Shown in pieces: positions 25,848 to 35,158 of a stretch of 64,000 bases of DNA. Location: NCBI GenBank assembly GCA_022826645.1, contig JAJDUM010000024.1:1-64000 (forward strand), in the 5' to 3' direction. The stretch is from Candidatus Poribacteria bacterium. GTDB lineage: Bacteria > Poribacteria > WGA-4E > PCPOR2b. Numbering within the stretch: the stretch's first letter is position 1; each line of letters starts with the position of its first letter. The notes beneath the pieces are model-generated. The model saw only the letters and a program-made list of their open reading frames with translations, had not been told where the DNA came from and did no database searches. The position numbers were made by a program, and so were the translations under genes.

Positions 25848-27041
25848 TTATTTTACGCCGGAATGCCTACTTGATCTCTTATACGCCGGTGACATCGCTC
25901 GCATCTGTTCAACAACTTTCGGAACTTTTTCGATGACCTCATCGATCTCCACTTCGGTGTTATCCTTACCGAGCGAAAACCGAACCGTGCCTTGCGCCAA
26001 CTGCGGAGGGAGACCGAGCGCAGCCAATACATGCGATGGTTCCATCGAACCGGAGGTGCAAGCGGAGCCGGTCGAGACGCAGATACCTTCCATATCCAAC
26101 CGCAAAATGAGGCTCTCTCCTTCAATATACTCAAATGAGATATTCAGTGTTCCGGGTAAACTGTGTTCGGGCTCGCTGTTTTCGTGGATATGATCAATAT
26201 GCTCATGCAGCCCTTTCCGCAGCTTATTTGTTAGATGTTCCAGATGTTCAACGCTTGTTTCACGACTTTTCTGTGCCAGTGCTGCTGCAGCACCAAGTCC
26301 AACAATTGCGGGGACGTTCTCTGAGCCAGCCCGCCGGTTACGCTCATGTGAACCACCGTGAAGCAAGTTCTCAAGTCGGGTACCTCGCCGAATGTATAAC
26401 GCGCCGATGCCTTTTGGACCGTAGATCTTATGGGCAGAAAGCGAGAGCATACTAACTCCTAGCGCCTGAACATCAACCGGTAGTTTGCCTACGGACTGTA
26501 CCGCGTCCGTATGGACAGGGATGCGATGTTCTCGCGCAATTTCACAGATCTCCCCAATCGGTTCAATGGCTCCGGTTTCGTTGTTAGCATGCATAATTGA
26601 GATAAGGATCGTCGTGCCTCGAATCGCATCGCGCAGATCGTCAAGTTGGATTAGCCCGTAGCGATCAACAGGGAGATACGTTATTTCAAACCCATGTTTT
26701 TCAAGGAAGTGGCATGTGTGCAAGACCGCGTGATGCTCGATTGAAGAGGTGATAATATGGCTGCCAGCACTGCGGTTGTGCTGTAGTTCGGCAATTCCTT
26801 TAATAGCGTAGTTGTCAGCCTCTGTCCCGGTGCCGGTAAAGACAATTTCGCTTGGGCTTTTAGCGTTGATGAGTGCTGCGACCTGTTCGCGTGCGTCGTC
26901 AATAGCGCTGCGTGCCTCGCGTCCATAGGTGTGGATACTAGAACCGTTGCCGAATTGATCGGTCATAAAGGGGAGCATCGCCTCAAGCACCTGCGGGTGA
27001 ATTGGCGTCGTTGCGTTATGGTCTAGATATATGCGTTTCAT
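25848..27041 (-). CDS. Cysteine desulfurase (NifS/IscS type)
   Basis: A PLP enzyme that takes sulfur from cysteine for Fe-S clusters and thiolated tRNA. Landmarks are IYLDHNATTPIHP at the start, THADVQ-like GHQ/PLP residues, the Schiff-base lysine in LSLSAHKIYGPKGIGA, and the mobile catalytic cysteine in CVSTGSACTSG. I chose ATG 27041 (MKRIYLDHNATTP), which has GAGG just upstream; a longer frame from 27095 would run into thrS. It lies 28 bp downstream of thrS. No IscU or other cluster-assembly gene is nearby, so a role in tRNA thiolation is also possible. Length 397 is typical. Confidence 0.93.
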   Translation of the reverse strand: MKRIYLDHNATTPIHPQVLEAMLPFMTDQFGNGSSIHTYGREARSAIDDAREQVAALINAKSPSEIVFTGTGTEADNYAIKGIAELQHNRSAGSHIITSSIEHHAVLHTCHFLEKHGFEITYLPVDRYGLIQLDDLRDAIRGTTILISIMHANNETGAIEPIGEICEIAREHRIPVHTDAVQSVGKLPVDVQALGVSMLSLSAHKIYGPKGIGALYIRRGTRLENLLHGGSHERNRRAGSENVPAIVGLGAAAALAQKSRETSVEHLEHLTNKLRKGLHEHIDHIHENSEPEHSLPGTLNISFEYIEGESLILRLDMEGICVSTGSACTSGSMEPSHVLAALGLPPQLAQGTVRFSLGKDNTEVEIDEVIEKVPKVVEQMRAMSPAYKRSSRHSGVK

Positions 27042-27069
27042 GATCCTCACCACTTTCTTCACGGGTTGC

Positions 27070-28887
27070 CTATAACGCGTTCGACCGGGTTGCAATGCGC
27101 TCTTGGACAGTTGCTACAAACTCTGCCACAGGAATACCGTTCTGACGCGTCCCATCTCGCTTGCGGATAGAGACAGTGTTGTTTTCAACCTCTCTATCTC
27201 CGACAACAAGCATATATGGCACTTGCATCAGCTGGGCTTGACGAATTTTTGCGTTCATTCGATCGGGTCCCAAATCGGCTTGACCGCGAATTGCGGAAGC
27301 TTTTAGTTGTCCGGCAATTTCTTGGGCATAGTCGTTGTGACTGTCATTGATCGGAATTACACGCGCATGTTCCGGTGAGAGCCAAACAGGAAACTTGCCG
27401 GCGTAATGCTCAAGCAGGAAACCGATCATCCGCTCGTGCGTCCCCAAAGGTGCGCGATGAAGGCATATCGGGACTTCGGATTCACCGGATCTATTGACAA
27501 AACTTAAGTCGCATCGTCCCGGCACAGCAAAATCGACCTGATTGGTAGCAAGGCTGAATTCCCTGCCGATCGCGCTCCAGATCTGTACATCGATTTTCGG
27601 ACCGTAGAACGCGGCCTCATCCGGAACCTCTACAAACGGCACGTCCCCATTCGTCATAGCGTTACGCACCATCTCTTCGGTTTTGAGCCACATCGGCTCG
27701 TTGTCGATATACTTATTGCCAAGTCCAGCTTTGTGGTGCGTACTGAGACGCATCACATATTTGTCAATGCCAAAGATTCGGAAATACTCGAGGTATAGGT
27801 CAACGACGCCCATGAATTCCGATTCAAACTGCTCCTCGGAACAGTAGATATGTGCGTCGTTCATTTGCATAGAACGGACCCGCATAAGACCAAAAAGTTC
27901 ACCACTTTTTTCAAAGCGATAGCAGGTCCCATATTCTCCCAGGCGCAGCGGCAGATCACGGTAGCTACGCGGCTTGCTATCAAAGATCTTGTGATGGAAT
28001 GGGCAGTTCATCGGCTTCATGTAATACCGCACACCCTCCATTTCCATCGGCGGATACATACTCTCGGCATAATGTGATAGGTGACCCGTCCGCTCAAACA
28101 GGGCGTCTTTGGCGAGGTGAGGTGTCCTGACACGATCATATCCTCTTTTCTCTTCCATCTCTTTGGCAAGTGCTTCCAGTTCTTCAATGATAATGCCCCC
28201 ATTGGGTAACCACAGGGGAAGTCCGGGACCAACATCCTCATCAAAGATAAAGATTTCCAAGTCTCTGCCCAGTTTCCGATGGTCTCTTTTTCGTGCTTCT
28301 TCAAGCATTTGGAGGTGCTGCTTGAGCTCATCTTTGGTGTGCCACGCCGTGCCGTAGATACGCTGAAGCATGGCGTTGTTTTCATCCCCCCGCCAATATG
28401 CACCAGCAACAGTCAGAAGCTTAAAAGCATCGGGTCGGATGTCACCAGTATCTCCGACGTGGGGACCTCTACAGAGATCTTCAAAGGTATCCTGTCGATA
28501 GGTACTCAGGACGGGTGTGTCATCAATTGCTGTTCCGTATTCGTCGGCATCCCCCTCGATCAGTCCCTCTATCAACTCCAACTTATAAGGTTGATCCTTG
28601 AACAACTCGCGTGCTTCATCAGGTCCGATTTCTCGATAACTGAATTCATGCTTGCCAGCGACAATTTGCCGCATACGTTTCTCAATTTTCTGCAGGTCTT
28701 CCGGCGAAAATGCGATCGGCTTGTCATCACTATCGGCACCAAGATCGAAATCGTAGTAGAAGCCATTTTCAATCGGCGGCCCAATAGCAAGTTTCGCATC
28801 TGGGTATAGTTCCAAGACAGCTTGCGCCATCACATGCGCGGTACTGTGTCTGATTTTATAAATCAGATCTTTTTCTGAATTTTCCAT
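27070..28887 (-). CDS. thrS: Threonyl-tRNA synthetase without the TGS domain
   Basis: The enzyme charges tRNA-Thr. The product starts directly at the editing region (IRHSTAHVMAQAVLELYPD), so the N-terminal TGS domain of about 60 residues found in E. coli ThrRS is absent. The editing domain, the class II core (motif 2 near YRFEKSGELFGLMRVRSMQMND, motif 3 in CLHRAPLGTHERMIGF), the zinc cysteine in KPMNCPFHHK and the anticodon-binding domain are all present in 605 residues. The gene follows a tRNA operon and its terminator by about 100 bp and leads an operon with a cysteine desulfurase. I see no T-box leader. Confidence 0.96.
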   Translation of the reverse strand: MENSEKDLIYKIRHSTAHVMAQAVLELYPDAKLAIGPPIENGFYYDFDLGADSDDKPIAFSPEDLQKIEKRMRQIVAGKHEFSYREIGPDEARELFKDQPYKLELIEGLIEGDADEYGTAIDDTPVLSTYRQDTFEDLCRGPHVGDTGDIRPDAFKLLTVAGAYWRGDENNAMLQRIYGTAWHTKDELKQHLQMLEEARKRDHRKLGRDLEIFIFDEDVGPGLPLWLPNGGIIIEELEALAKEMEEKRGYDRVRTPHLAKDALFERTGHLSHYAESMYPPMEMEGVRYYMKPMNCPFHHKIFDSKPRSYRDLPLRLGEYGTCYRFEKSGELFGLMRVRSMQMNDAHIYCSEEQFESEFMGVVDLYLEYFRIFGIDKYVMRLSTHHKAGLGNKYIDNEPMWLKTEEMVRNAMTNGDVPFVEVPDEAAFYGPKIDVQIWSAIGREFSLATNQVDFAVPGRCDLSFVNRSGESEVPICLHRAPLGTHERMIGFLLEHYAGKFPVWLSPEHARVIPINDSHNDYAQEIAGQLKASAIRGQADLGPDRMNAKIRQAQLMQVPYMLVVGDREVENNTVSIRKRDGTRQNGIPVAEFVATVQERIATRSNAL

Positions 28888-28983
28888 AGTTCTCTCCAGT
28901 AATTATCGTATCTTCTGAGTTTCTCGGAGCTTCGAGTCCTGCTCAATTCTATTAAAATCCCCACTCCTCGAATGTTCTTCAAT

Positions 28984-29010
28984 AAAAAAAGAGCCTTTCG
29001 GCTCTTTAGT
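28984..29010 (-). terminator. Rho-independent terminator of the tRNA operon
   Basis: On the minus strand AAAGAGCC pairs with GGCTCTTT around a GAAA loop, followed by a run of T residues. It sits 17 bp beyond tRNA-Val. Confidence 0.85.
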
Positions 29011-29026
29011 ATTAAACGGTATGTAA

Positions 29027-29100
29027 TGGGCGATACTGGATTTGAACCAGTGACCTCTTGCATGTCAAGCAAGCACTCTAACCACCTGAGCTAACCGCCC
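29027..29100 (-). tRNA. tRNA-Val (GAC)
   Basis: A complete cloverleaf reads 5' to 3' on the minus strand. The acceptor stem GGGCGGT pairs with ATCGCCC-type ends, the D arm is AGCTCAGGTGGTTAGAG, the anticodon loop TTGACAT carries GAC, and the T arm contains GGTTCAAATCC. The discriminator is A and CCA is not encoded. It is the last of three tRNAs in one operon. Confidence 0.93.
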
Positions 29101-29114
29101 GTATAAAGGAATGG

Positions 29115-29186
29115 AGGCGGCGGTCGGAATTGAACCGACGCATAGGAGTTTTGCAGACTCCGGCCTTACCACTTGGCTACGCCGCC
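29115..29186 (-). tRNA. tRNA-Cys (GCA)
   Basis: The cloverleaf begins GGCGGCG, has the anticodon loop CTGCAAA (anticodon GCA) between GGAGT and ACTCC, and a T arm with GGTTCAATTCC. The discriminator is U, as expected for cysteine. CCA is not encoded. Middle gene of the tRNA operon. Confidence 0.94.
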
Positions 29187-29189
29187 ACA

Positions 29190-29265
<76 letters not shown>

Positions 29266-29354
29266 AAAAGCGATTTTAAGTGTATCAAACACACTCGCAT
29301 TTGTCAACCAAAAAGTGCAAATTTACCGAAACGTGCGGAATCAACTCCGCTGCG

Positions 29355-29654
29355 TCACCTATCGTCATCGTAACCAACTATTTCGCCTGTAGTCGCATCG
29401 AAGATTGCGCCGTAGCTGCCCGGTGCAGCGAAATCTTCATCCGTCTGCATCGCCAATTGTGTATTTGCGTCCATTAGGTAATAGTGGCCGGTGTAGAGGT
29501 GCGCTGCGTCCTCAATCTGCTTGACGTGATAGCAATGGCTGTGGAATTGAATCGTATTATCGTAGATAATAATGTACCGATCTCCGAAGATACTTTGCGC
29601 GATCTGGTGAACGATAAACGGTTCAACTTCTTGAGATATTTCTCTATTTCGCAC
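29355..29654 (-). CDS. Hypothetical protein (99 aa)
   Basis: I do not recognise the family. The product is soluble, mixed alpha/beta, with a segment DRYIIIYDNTIQFHSHCYHVKQIEDA and a C-terminal SYGAIFDATTGEIVGYDDDR that resembles a beta-hairpin repeat. The start is a GTG with GGAGG 11 bases upstream, which is rather far. It lies alone between the tRNA operon and an OmpA-domain gene. The frame is uncontested, which favours a real gene, but there is no other support. Confidence 0.45.
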   Translation of the reverse strand: MRNREISQEVEPFIVHQIAQSIFGDRYIIIYDNTIQFHSHCYHVKQIEDAAHLYTGHYYLMDANTQLAMQTDEDFAAPGSYGAIFDATTGEIVGYDDDR

Positions 29655-29700
29655 GGAGCTTCATGCCTCCATCAGGACGTGTGAATCTAGCAGTTACGCT

Positions 29701-31440
29701 TTAATCGTGGATTTCTGATTCTCTTGTCAAAAGGATTGTATCAATCCGCCGATTCTTATCTCTGCCCTCCCGACGATTGTTATCGGCAACAGGATGATCC
29801 TCACCTAAACCGGTAGCTGTCATGCGTTTTCGTGGGACATCGCATGTTTCGGCAAGGTATTTCATGAACGCATCAGCACGCCTCTGTGTTATCCGCAGAT
29901 TCACGTCTGTTCCCCCACTGCTATCGCTGTGGCCTTCGATTCGCACATTGTAGTCGGAAAACGTCTTAATAACCTCAGCAAGCTGGCGAATCTTTGGAAA
30001 GAATTTCGGATTGATTTCCGAACTCCCTTGCTTGAAAAGATCCCCGCTGAATCGGATAAGTACCCCCTTCTCACTTTGAACCATCTCTGTCTCAGACACT
30101 GTGGCAGCTGCGTCGAGGATCCGGCTCTCAACCGCCTCGATTTCTTTACCTTTCTCAACCGCAGCAGCTAAGTGCTTGTAGCTTTGCTGCCCCAAATCGA
30201 TTGCCTGAGAATAATTTTCATCCGCAATTGCCTGTTTGGCATCTGCGAGGAGCGCTCTTGCCTTCTCGTGGTGCGCTGGGACAAGCGTTGTTGCCGCGAC
30301 TGCCTCTCGGTCTAGCGCTTCTTCCGCACGAAAGACGGCATCCTTGGCTTGAGCCATTTGCTCCTCAAGTGCTTCCTCCGCCAAGCGTTCCCGCTCAATC
30401 GGTTCCGCCAGGATAAAAGCATCGCTAGCACTGCTTTCGGCTTGCGCGGCGAGCGTCAATACTCGATCATACTGCTCGCGCGTCAGCGCCATATTTGCGC
30501 CCTCAAAGCTGCTAGTCGCGCGCTGAAAGAGCTCCGCCGCATGCTCAAACGCATTCATTTTTTCCGCGCGATCAATCTCAAATTGCGCGCGCGCAATTGC
30601 TACTTTCGCATTTGTATGTGCTTCAAGTTTTGCCGTTTGGGATTCGGTAATCGCCGCGTTCTTCCCTGCCACGGTTGCAATCTTAGTCTTGTTTGCGTAG
30701 CTTTCCGCGTCTGTAGCAAGCGATTTTGCCTGATTAAAATTATCCTGTGCGAGCGCAGCGCGCGCTTGGACGATCAGATCCTGTGCCGCTTGGTAGTTAC
30801 CCCCGGCGTAGGTAAGCGCACCTTGTACTTTTACATCATCAAGTATGAGTTTTACCCTATCAATAATCACTTGTATCTGCGATCGTAACATTGCATTTTG
30901 GGCATCCGTCTTTGCTTGGGTCGATTCGGCTTGCGCCGCTACTGCACGCTGCTCTGCCTGAAGTGCTCTCGCCAAAGCGCGCGTCGTTTTTTCTTCTGCA
31001 ATCAACTGACGGACTTGTGCCGCTCTTGTTTTATACTCCATCTCCTGAATCACAGCTCTCAACACCCCTGCCTCCGCCTCATTAATTCGGCGCTGAGCGA
31101 GAGATTGACGGACCTGTGCACCCGCAATTCGGGATTCCATTCCTGCCCAAAACGCCAACTCTATGCTCAGAATCCCATCGCCATTACGTTGGGCTTGCTG
31201 TGCTCCTTCGATGAGCCGTGTCGCTTTGCTGAACGTTTCGCTGGCATATTCTTCCGCTCCCAATCGCCGTGCTTCCGTAACAGCTTTCTGTGCGTCGTTC
31301 AGGCTTGTTTCGAGGAAGATCGGATCCACCTTTCCAGCACAACCCACGAGTCCGAATGCTACGAGAATGTGAAACGCAGTGACAGCCATATAGGTGACAT
31401 ATTGCACATATCGTACCGTGCGTCGCATGAGTTGATTCAA
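29701..31440 (-). CDS. OmpA-domain lipoprotein with DUF4398-like and long coiled-coil region
   Basis: This is probably an outer-membrane lipoprotein that anchors to peptidoglycan. Residues 1-25 are a signal sequence ending in the lipobox LVGC. A DUF4398-like segment follows (LNDAQKAVTEARRLGAEEYASE...), then about 300 residues of alanine-rich coiled coil, and an OmpA C-terminal domain (VRIEGHSDSSGGTDVNLRITQRRADAFMKYL) that binds peptidoglycan. I chose TTG 31440 because GGAGG lies six bases before it; ATG 31428 is an alternative. It lies 80 bp downstream of another DUF4398 lipoprotein, and the two may work as a pair at the cell envelope. Confidence 0.85.
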   Translation of the reverse strand: MNQLMRRTVRYVQYVTYMAVTAFHILVAFGLVGCAGKVDPIFLETSLNDAQKAVTEARRLGAEEYASETFSKATRLIEGAQQAQRNGDGILSIELAFWAGMESRIAGAQVRQSLAQRRINEAEAGVLRAVIQEMEYKTRAAQVRQLIAEEKTTRALARALQAEQRAVAAQAESTQAKTDAQNAMLRSQIQVIIDRVKLILDDVKVQGALTYAGGNYQAAQDLIVQARAALAQDNFNQAKSLATDAESYANKTKIATVAGKNAAITESQTAKLEAHTNAKVAIARAQFEIDRAEKMNAFEHAAELFQRATSSFEGANMALTREQYDRVLTLAAQAESSASDAFILAEPIERERLAEEALEEQMAQAKDAVFRAEEALDREAVAATTLVPAHHEKARALLADAKQAIADENYSQAIDLGQQSYKHLAAAVEKGKEIEAVESRILDAAATVSETEMVQSEKGVLIRFSGDLFKQGSSEINPKFFPKIRQLAEVIKTFSDYNVRIEGHSDSSGGTDVNLRITQRRADAFMKYLAETCDVPRKRMTATGLGEDHPVADNNRREGRDKNRRIDTILLTRESEIHD

Positions 31441-31520
31441 TCCATTCCTCCAGTATCTACTGTTAAGAAACACTTCCACTTCAAATATAAACAGATCTGT
31501 CCCTTTACATCAGTACGTGG

Positions 31521-31946
31521 CTATTCTTCAGGCGTAGATTGCAACTCTTGCAATTCCCATTCTGCCTGTTGAAGGTCTCGATTCGCGGCTTCTGCAGCAT
31601 CTAATTGTGATTCGAGTGTGGCCTCCGAACCGTTAGCCTTCGCCTCTAACTGGTTCGCTACAGCAAGTGCCTCCGCAATTCTCGCGGTCAGCTGAGCGCG
31701 CATCCCCAGTCGATATGCTTCTGTCCCTTTGCCTGTGCTTAACATCTCTTCCGATCGGACCACCATCTGCTCTGCCTCCGCCAATTCTTGGGGTGCAAGA
31801 TTTTGAGCGTCTGCTTCTTTGGCTGCTTTGATCCGGATTTTGGCGTCATAAATGCTCTCTGTTGCGCGCTCAGTTGTGGCACCACACCCAAGCACTGCTA
31901 AAACGACCACTAAACTGGAAACTTTCATCACCAACATCTGTCTCAT
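31521..31946 (-). CDS. Small DUF4398-like lipoprotein
   Basis: The 141-residue product begins with a signal peptide and lipobox (VVVLAVLGCGATTERA), so the mature form starts at Cys. The rest is alpha-helical and alanine- and glutamate-rich (DAKIRIKAAKEADAQNLAPQELAEAEQMV), similar to DUF4398 envelope proteins and to the matching region of its downstream neighbour. It probably shares a transcript with the OmpA-domain gene. Its role may be envelope integrity, by analogy only. Confidence 0.78.
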   Translation of the reverse strand: MRQMLVMKVSSLVVVLAVLGCGATTERATESIYDAKIRIKAAKEADAQNLAPQELAEAEQMVVRSEEMLSTGKGTEAYRLGMRAQLTARIAEALAVANQLEAKANGSEATLESQLDAAEAANRDLQQAEWELQELQSTPEE

Positions 31947-32011
31947 TAGGATGCTCCTGAAGAGAAAAATGGATTAAGGTCGATACAGCGTGAGTTTACG
32001 CCTCGGATACC

Positions 32012-33013
32012 TTAACGATCAACGCCAATTTCAAAATGTCGGACTAGAGGTGCCAAGTCATTCCAGAAATCATCTGGAATTTCCACCGCCCCCGCCTTTG
32101 CGTTCACCATAGCTTCTTCAGGAGTGCGAGCACCGGGTATCGTAGAAGCAACTTGGGGGTGGCGGGTGCACCATTGAAGAGAAGCAGCTACCATTGGGAT
32201 ATCGTACTCACCGCAAAGAGTTTGGATTTTGGAGACGTGATCTAGGCAAGTTTGGCTGAAGTTCCGTGCAAGATAGTTGATATCTGTGATTGGTCCTGTT
32301 GCAAGCAAGCCGCGCTCAAGCGGTGTAGCTACAACAATTCCCACGTTGTGTTTCTCCGCAGCTGGTAGGATACGTTCAACGGCCAGCTGATTCAGAAGGC
32401 TCCAAGCCTCCGGAAGCACAGCGGCATCGAATTCTCCAGTCTCAATATAGGGGGCGTTTGTGTGGGGATCATTAGCCGCAGCACCCACATATCGGACAAC
32501 TCCCTCTTTTTGCAATTTGCGCAACGCGGCCAATGCACCATCCTGTCCCATTACCTGTTGCATGGGAATATCCATGGGATCGTGAATATAGAGGACATCA
32601 AACTTTTCGATGCCCAAGCGTTCTTGGCTGGCTTCCACATCACGCAGAATTGCATCAAAACTGTAATTTTTCGCATCCATCGTGATCTGTCCGACCTTGG
32701 TGGTAACAGTACACTTGGCAGCCAGATCGGGACGCGCTCTCAGCGCCTGACCAATCGTGGTCTCGCTTCGGGTGCCACCATAAAGCGGCGCGGTGTCGAT
32801 GAGCGTACTTCCAGCTTCGATGGCAGCATGGATGGTCCGCACACCGAGATCTTCTTCCATATAACTGGTGAGAAATTCATCGCCCCGAAGGTTGTTAGGA
32901 TCTTCAGGGTACTCCTCGGCTGCCTGATTGGCGGTGGGAATCCCGATAAACGCAGCCCCCAAACCGACAATCGGCACCTCAAGTCCGGTTCTACCCAGAA
33001 TTTTGGTTTTCAT
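32012..33013 (-). CDS. Aldo/keto reductase
   Basis: A NADPH-dependent TIM-barrel reductase of 333 residues. Landmarks are LGRTGLEVPIVGLGAAFIG at the start, the catalytic aspartate and tyrosine in TLIDTAPLYGGTRSE, the lysine in TVTTKVGQ, the histidine in DVLYIHDPMD, and a C-terminal cofactor segment PGARTPEEAMVNA. The arrangement is like D-threo-aldose 1-dehydrogenase and related sugar reductases. It is followed on the same strand by a creatininase-family gene 58 bp upstream of its start and may share a transcript with it. Confidence 0.9.
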   Translation of the reverse strand: MKTKILGRTGLEVPIVGLGAAFIGIPTANQAAEEYPEDPNNLRGDEFLTSYMEEDLGVRTIHAAIEAGSTLIDTAPLYGGTRSETTIGQALRARPDLAAKCTVTTKVGQITMDAKNYSFDAILRDVEASQERLGIEKFDVLYIHDPMDIPMQQVMGQDGALAALRKLQKEGVVRYVGAAANDPHTNAPYIETGEFDAAVLPEAWSLLNQLAVERILPAAEKHNVGIVVATPLERGLLATGPITDINYLARNFSQTCLDHVSKIQTLCGEYDIPMVAASLQWCTRHPQVASTIPGARTPEEAMVNAKAGAVEIPDDFWNDLAPLVRHFEIGVDR

Positions 33014-33071
33014 GATCTTTACCTCATCGAGTGCACCGCGCTAAGGAATCAGACCTGCGCAGGGTTGTACA

Positions 33072-33803
33072 TTACCCCATCATCTCTTGCATTCTTCCAG
33101 CAACCCAATCGACGGCGACATCAATCATAGCCTGCCCCTTTTCCGCGTTGGCTACTTTCGCGTCATGGTGATACATGCGATCAGCTTCAGCCTGATCCGG
33201 GTTGGAGATAGTCAACTTGGCACTGTCATAATCTACGCCGTCCCAATCAACATTTTCCGGGAAGGCTGCCCAAGCAAACGCGGTTTCAAATTCTGCGGCA
33301 TGACCGGGGCATCTACCGGTTTCCAACTGTTCTTGGACCAACTCTGGTGAATACGCCTCCCAATATGAGTGAAAGTCAATGTTGATTCCGAGCTTTTCGC
33401 GGTAGCCATCCAGCCGTTCATGCACCGGACCAGCGTTGCCAGCATGACCGTTGATAATGAGTATATTTGTGATTCCGTGACGCCGCATGCTATCTGCCAC
33501 GTCGTATAGGACCTCGCCGAACACGTCAGCGCGAAGTGTCAGTGTACCCTTGTGATCCATCCAGTGCTCGGACACGCCGATTGCCAGCGGAGTCGTGACA
33601 ACAACGTCGGGAAACAGCTTTTGTGCGGCCAGCTTTGAGACATGCACAGCACTTGCCGTATCATGAATCATCGCTAGATGCTCATTGTGTTGCTCGGTGC
33701 TGCCTGTTGGAATAATTGCGCCCCTGAGCGTTCCAGCATCAATGGCTTCGCGGATATATCGTCGTGGATTTTCCCACAGTAGAACAGATTTAATCTGAGA
33801 CAT
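33072..33803 (-). CDS. Creatininase family protein
   Basis: The second creatininase-fold amidohydrolase in the window (243 residues). Metal ligands occur in IIPTGSTEQHNEHLAMIHDTA and in LIINGHAGNAGPVHE, with a later glutamate in HAAEFETAFAW. The glycine-rich NGHAGN differs slightly from the NGHGGN of the copy at 18379. I chose ATG 33803 because GGAG lies seven bases upstream. It sits between Ldh-type dehydrogenase and aldo/keto reductase genes on one strand, suggesting a shared catabolic route, but the substrate is unknown. Confidence 0.87.
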   Translation of the reverse strand: MSQIKSVLLWENPRRYIREAIDAGTLRGAIIPTGSTEQHNEHLAMIHDTASAVHVSKLAAQKLFPDVVVTTPLAIGVSEHWMDHKGTLTLRADVFGEVLYDVADSMRRHGITNILIINGHAGNAGPVHERLDGYREKLGINIDFHSYWEAYSPELVQEQLETGRCPGHAAEFETAFAWAAFPENVDWDGVDYDSAKLTISNPDQAEADRMYHHDAKVANAEKGQAMIDVAVDWVAGRMQEMMG

Positions 33804-33910
33804 TTGCAAGCTCCTTCTGCTTTCAGTAAATTTTAGGTAGAATTAGCCGACGAAATCTACAGGGGTTACCCTGATTACATTGTCGTCGATCCAATAAAAT
33901 TGGGGTGGTA

Positions 33911-34888
33911 TCAGAACGGCAGCGGGATTCCAACCCGTTCTGCGACGATCTGCAACTGTTCCTGATGTAGCTCGCCAACTGGGATTCCGATTTCCGCCCA
34001 CTCCCGCTCACGCTCCCATTCCAATCCGCCGGGCAGATCCGACCGATCATAACCGGGGGCGGGTTGCATCTCTCGCGCATCGCGGATATGCTGGTCGATC
34101 TCGGCTTTATACTCGTCAACTGGTCTGAATCGAGAGATGTCAATCGCTGCGATGAAAGCACCTTGATTGGCTCCCTCCCAGATCGTTGGCGGATCGGGCG
34201 GTTTATCGAACAGCCAAATGCCTGCCATGAAACCACCAAGTGCGTGGCTTACATGGCTTAAACCCAACATTTTGAAAAATGCTGCCGGGCTCTGCTCGAA
34301 CGCTTGCTCCAGCGGCAGCTTCGCATCAATTCCAGTCGCCATATCGGCAACTATGGGCGGTTGGTCGCCCGCTGGAAGCGCGAAACTCATCGGTGAAGCT
34401 CCCGTTGCAGTAGCAATTGGGGCGTCAGGACCATGTCGAAAACGGTGGCAGGAAACCGCAAATCCAACACAATCTGCCTCAAGAGCGAGCCGTGAATACT
34501 TGCCAGCACTCCCGAAATGGAAGTGATTGCGGCTCGTTGCTGCACCGAGTCCCATCTCTTTCGCCTTCTTGACCGCTGCTTTGGCAGCGTGGTATGAGGC
34601 GAAATGCCCCATGCCGCCATCACCATCATACACCGCAGTTGTTGGGGATTCGTCAACGCAGCGGACAGTTGGACGTGGATTCACTTTACCGTCAAGCATC
34701 ATCCCTACATATCCTGGTGTCTGGCGCGTGCCGTGACTGAACACGCCACGCAGATCGGTGAGAACTAGCAGGTGAGCCATGTGTGCGGCATCTTCTTCGG
34801 AAGTTCCCGCTTTCTGGAAGGCGTCACTGATGAAACCTCGAAGTGCATCTGGCATAACGCGGATAAATTCATCTGGAATGACATTCAT
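33911..34888 (-). CDS. Ldh family (malate/L-lactate/ureidoglycolate-type) dehydrogenase
   Basis: This 325-residue protein belongs to the NAD(P)-dependent 2-hydroxyacid oxidoreductases of the malate/L-lactate/ureidoglycolate dehydrogenase group, which do not have a Rossmann fold. Typical segments are HMAHLLVLTDLRGVFSHGTRQTPGYV near the start, ATSRNHFHFGSAGKYSRLALE with a catalytic histidine, and PIVADMATG in the cofactor region. It is the first gene of a minus-strand set with creatininase and aldo/keto reductase genes. Ureidoglycolate or another small hydroxyacid is a reasonable but unproven substrate. Confidence 0.88.
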   Translation of the reverse strand: MNVIPDEFIRVMPDALRGFISDAFQKAGTSEEDAAHMAHLLVLTDLRGVFSHGTRQTPGYVGMMLDGKVNPRPTVRCVDESPTTAVYDGDGGMGHFASYHAAKAAVKKAKEMGLGAATSRNHFHFGSAGKYSRLALEADCVGFAVSCHRFRHGPDAPIATATGASPMSFALPAGDQPPIVADMATGIDAKLPLEQAFEQSPAAFFKMLGLSHVSHALGGFMAGIWLFDKPPDPPTIWEGANQGAFIAAIDISRFRPVDEYKAEIDQHIRDAREMQPAPGYDRSDLPGGLEWEREREWAEIGIPVGELHQEQLQIVAERVGIPLPF

Positions 34889-35079
34889 AGTTTTTCTCCA
34901 TATTTAGCAAATTCGTAGCCGAGGTAGAATGCATTATAGCACCTTATTTTGCATTGGTCTATACGATTGTGAGAACGTAGATTTAGAGACGTGAGCTGCA
35001 GTAGTATTTCATCCATAAGTTCCATTATGATAATATACTTGATGTGCCCTATTCTTGACAAGAGCTAAATCTCTGGAGA

Positions 35080-35108
35080 TTGACGTAGTGATGGACTTGT
35101 GGTAGAAT
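35080..35108 (+). promoter_or_regulatory. Sigma70 promoter for the phosphodiesterase gene
   Basis: TTGACG (35080-35085) and TAGAAT (35103-35108) are 17 bp apart, about 50 bp before the ATG at 35159. Confidence 0.6.
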
Positions 35109-35158
35109 CAATCTGAGTCATTAAAAAATGTGAAAATTACGGAAGAAGGGAACTTATA

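Noticed and set aside
28279..28809. Long open frame antisense to thrS (176 codons)
   Set aside because: It lies fully inside thrS on the other strand, has no recognisable domain, and is explained by the codon structure of thrS.
28888..28983. T-box leader upstream of thrS
   Set aside because: Only about 95 bp separate thrS from the tRNA-operon terminator, and no T-box sequence or antiterminator pair is visible.
30349..30888. Open frame of 179 codons antisense to the OmpA-domain lipoprotein gene
   Set aside because: It has a biased composition that mirrors the alanine-rich coiled coil on the other strand and has no ribosome site or family match.
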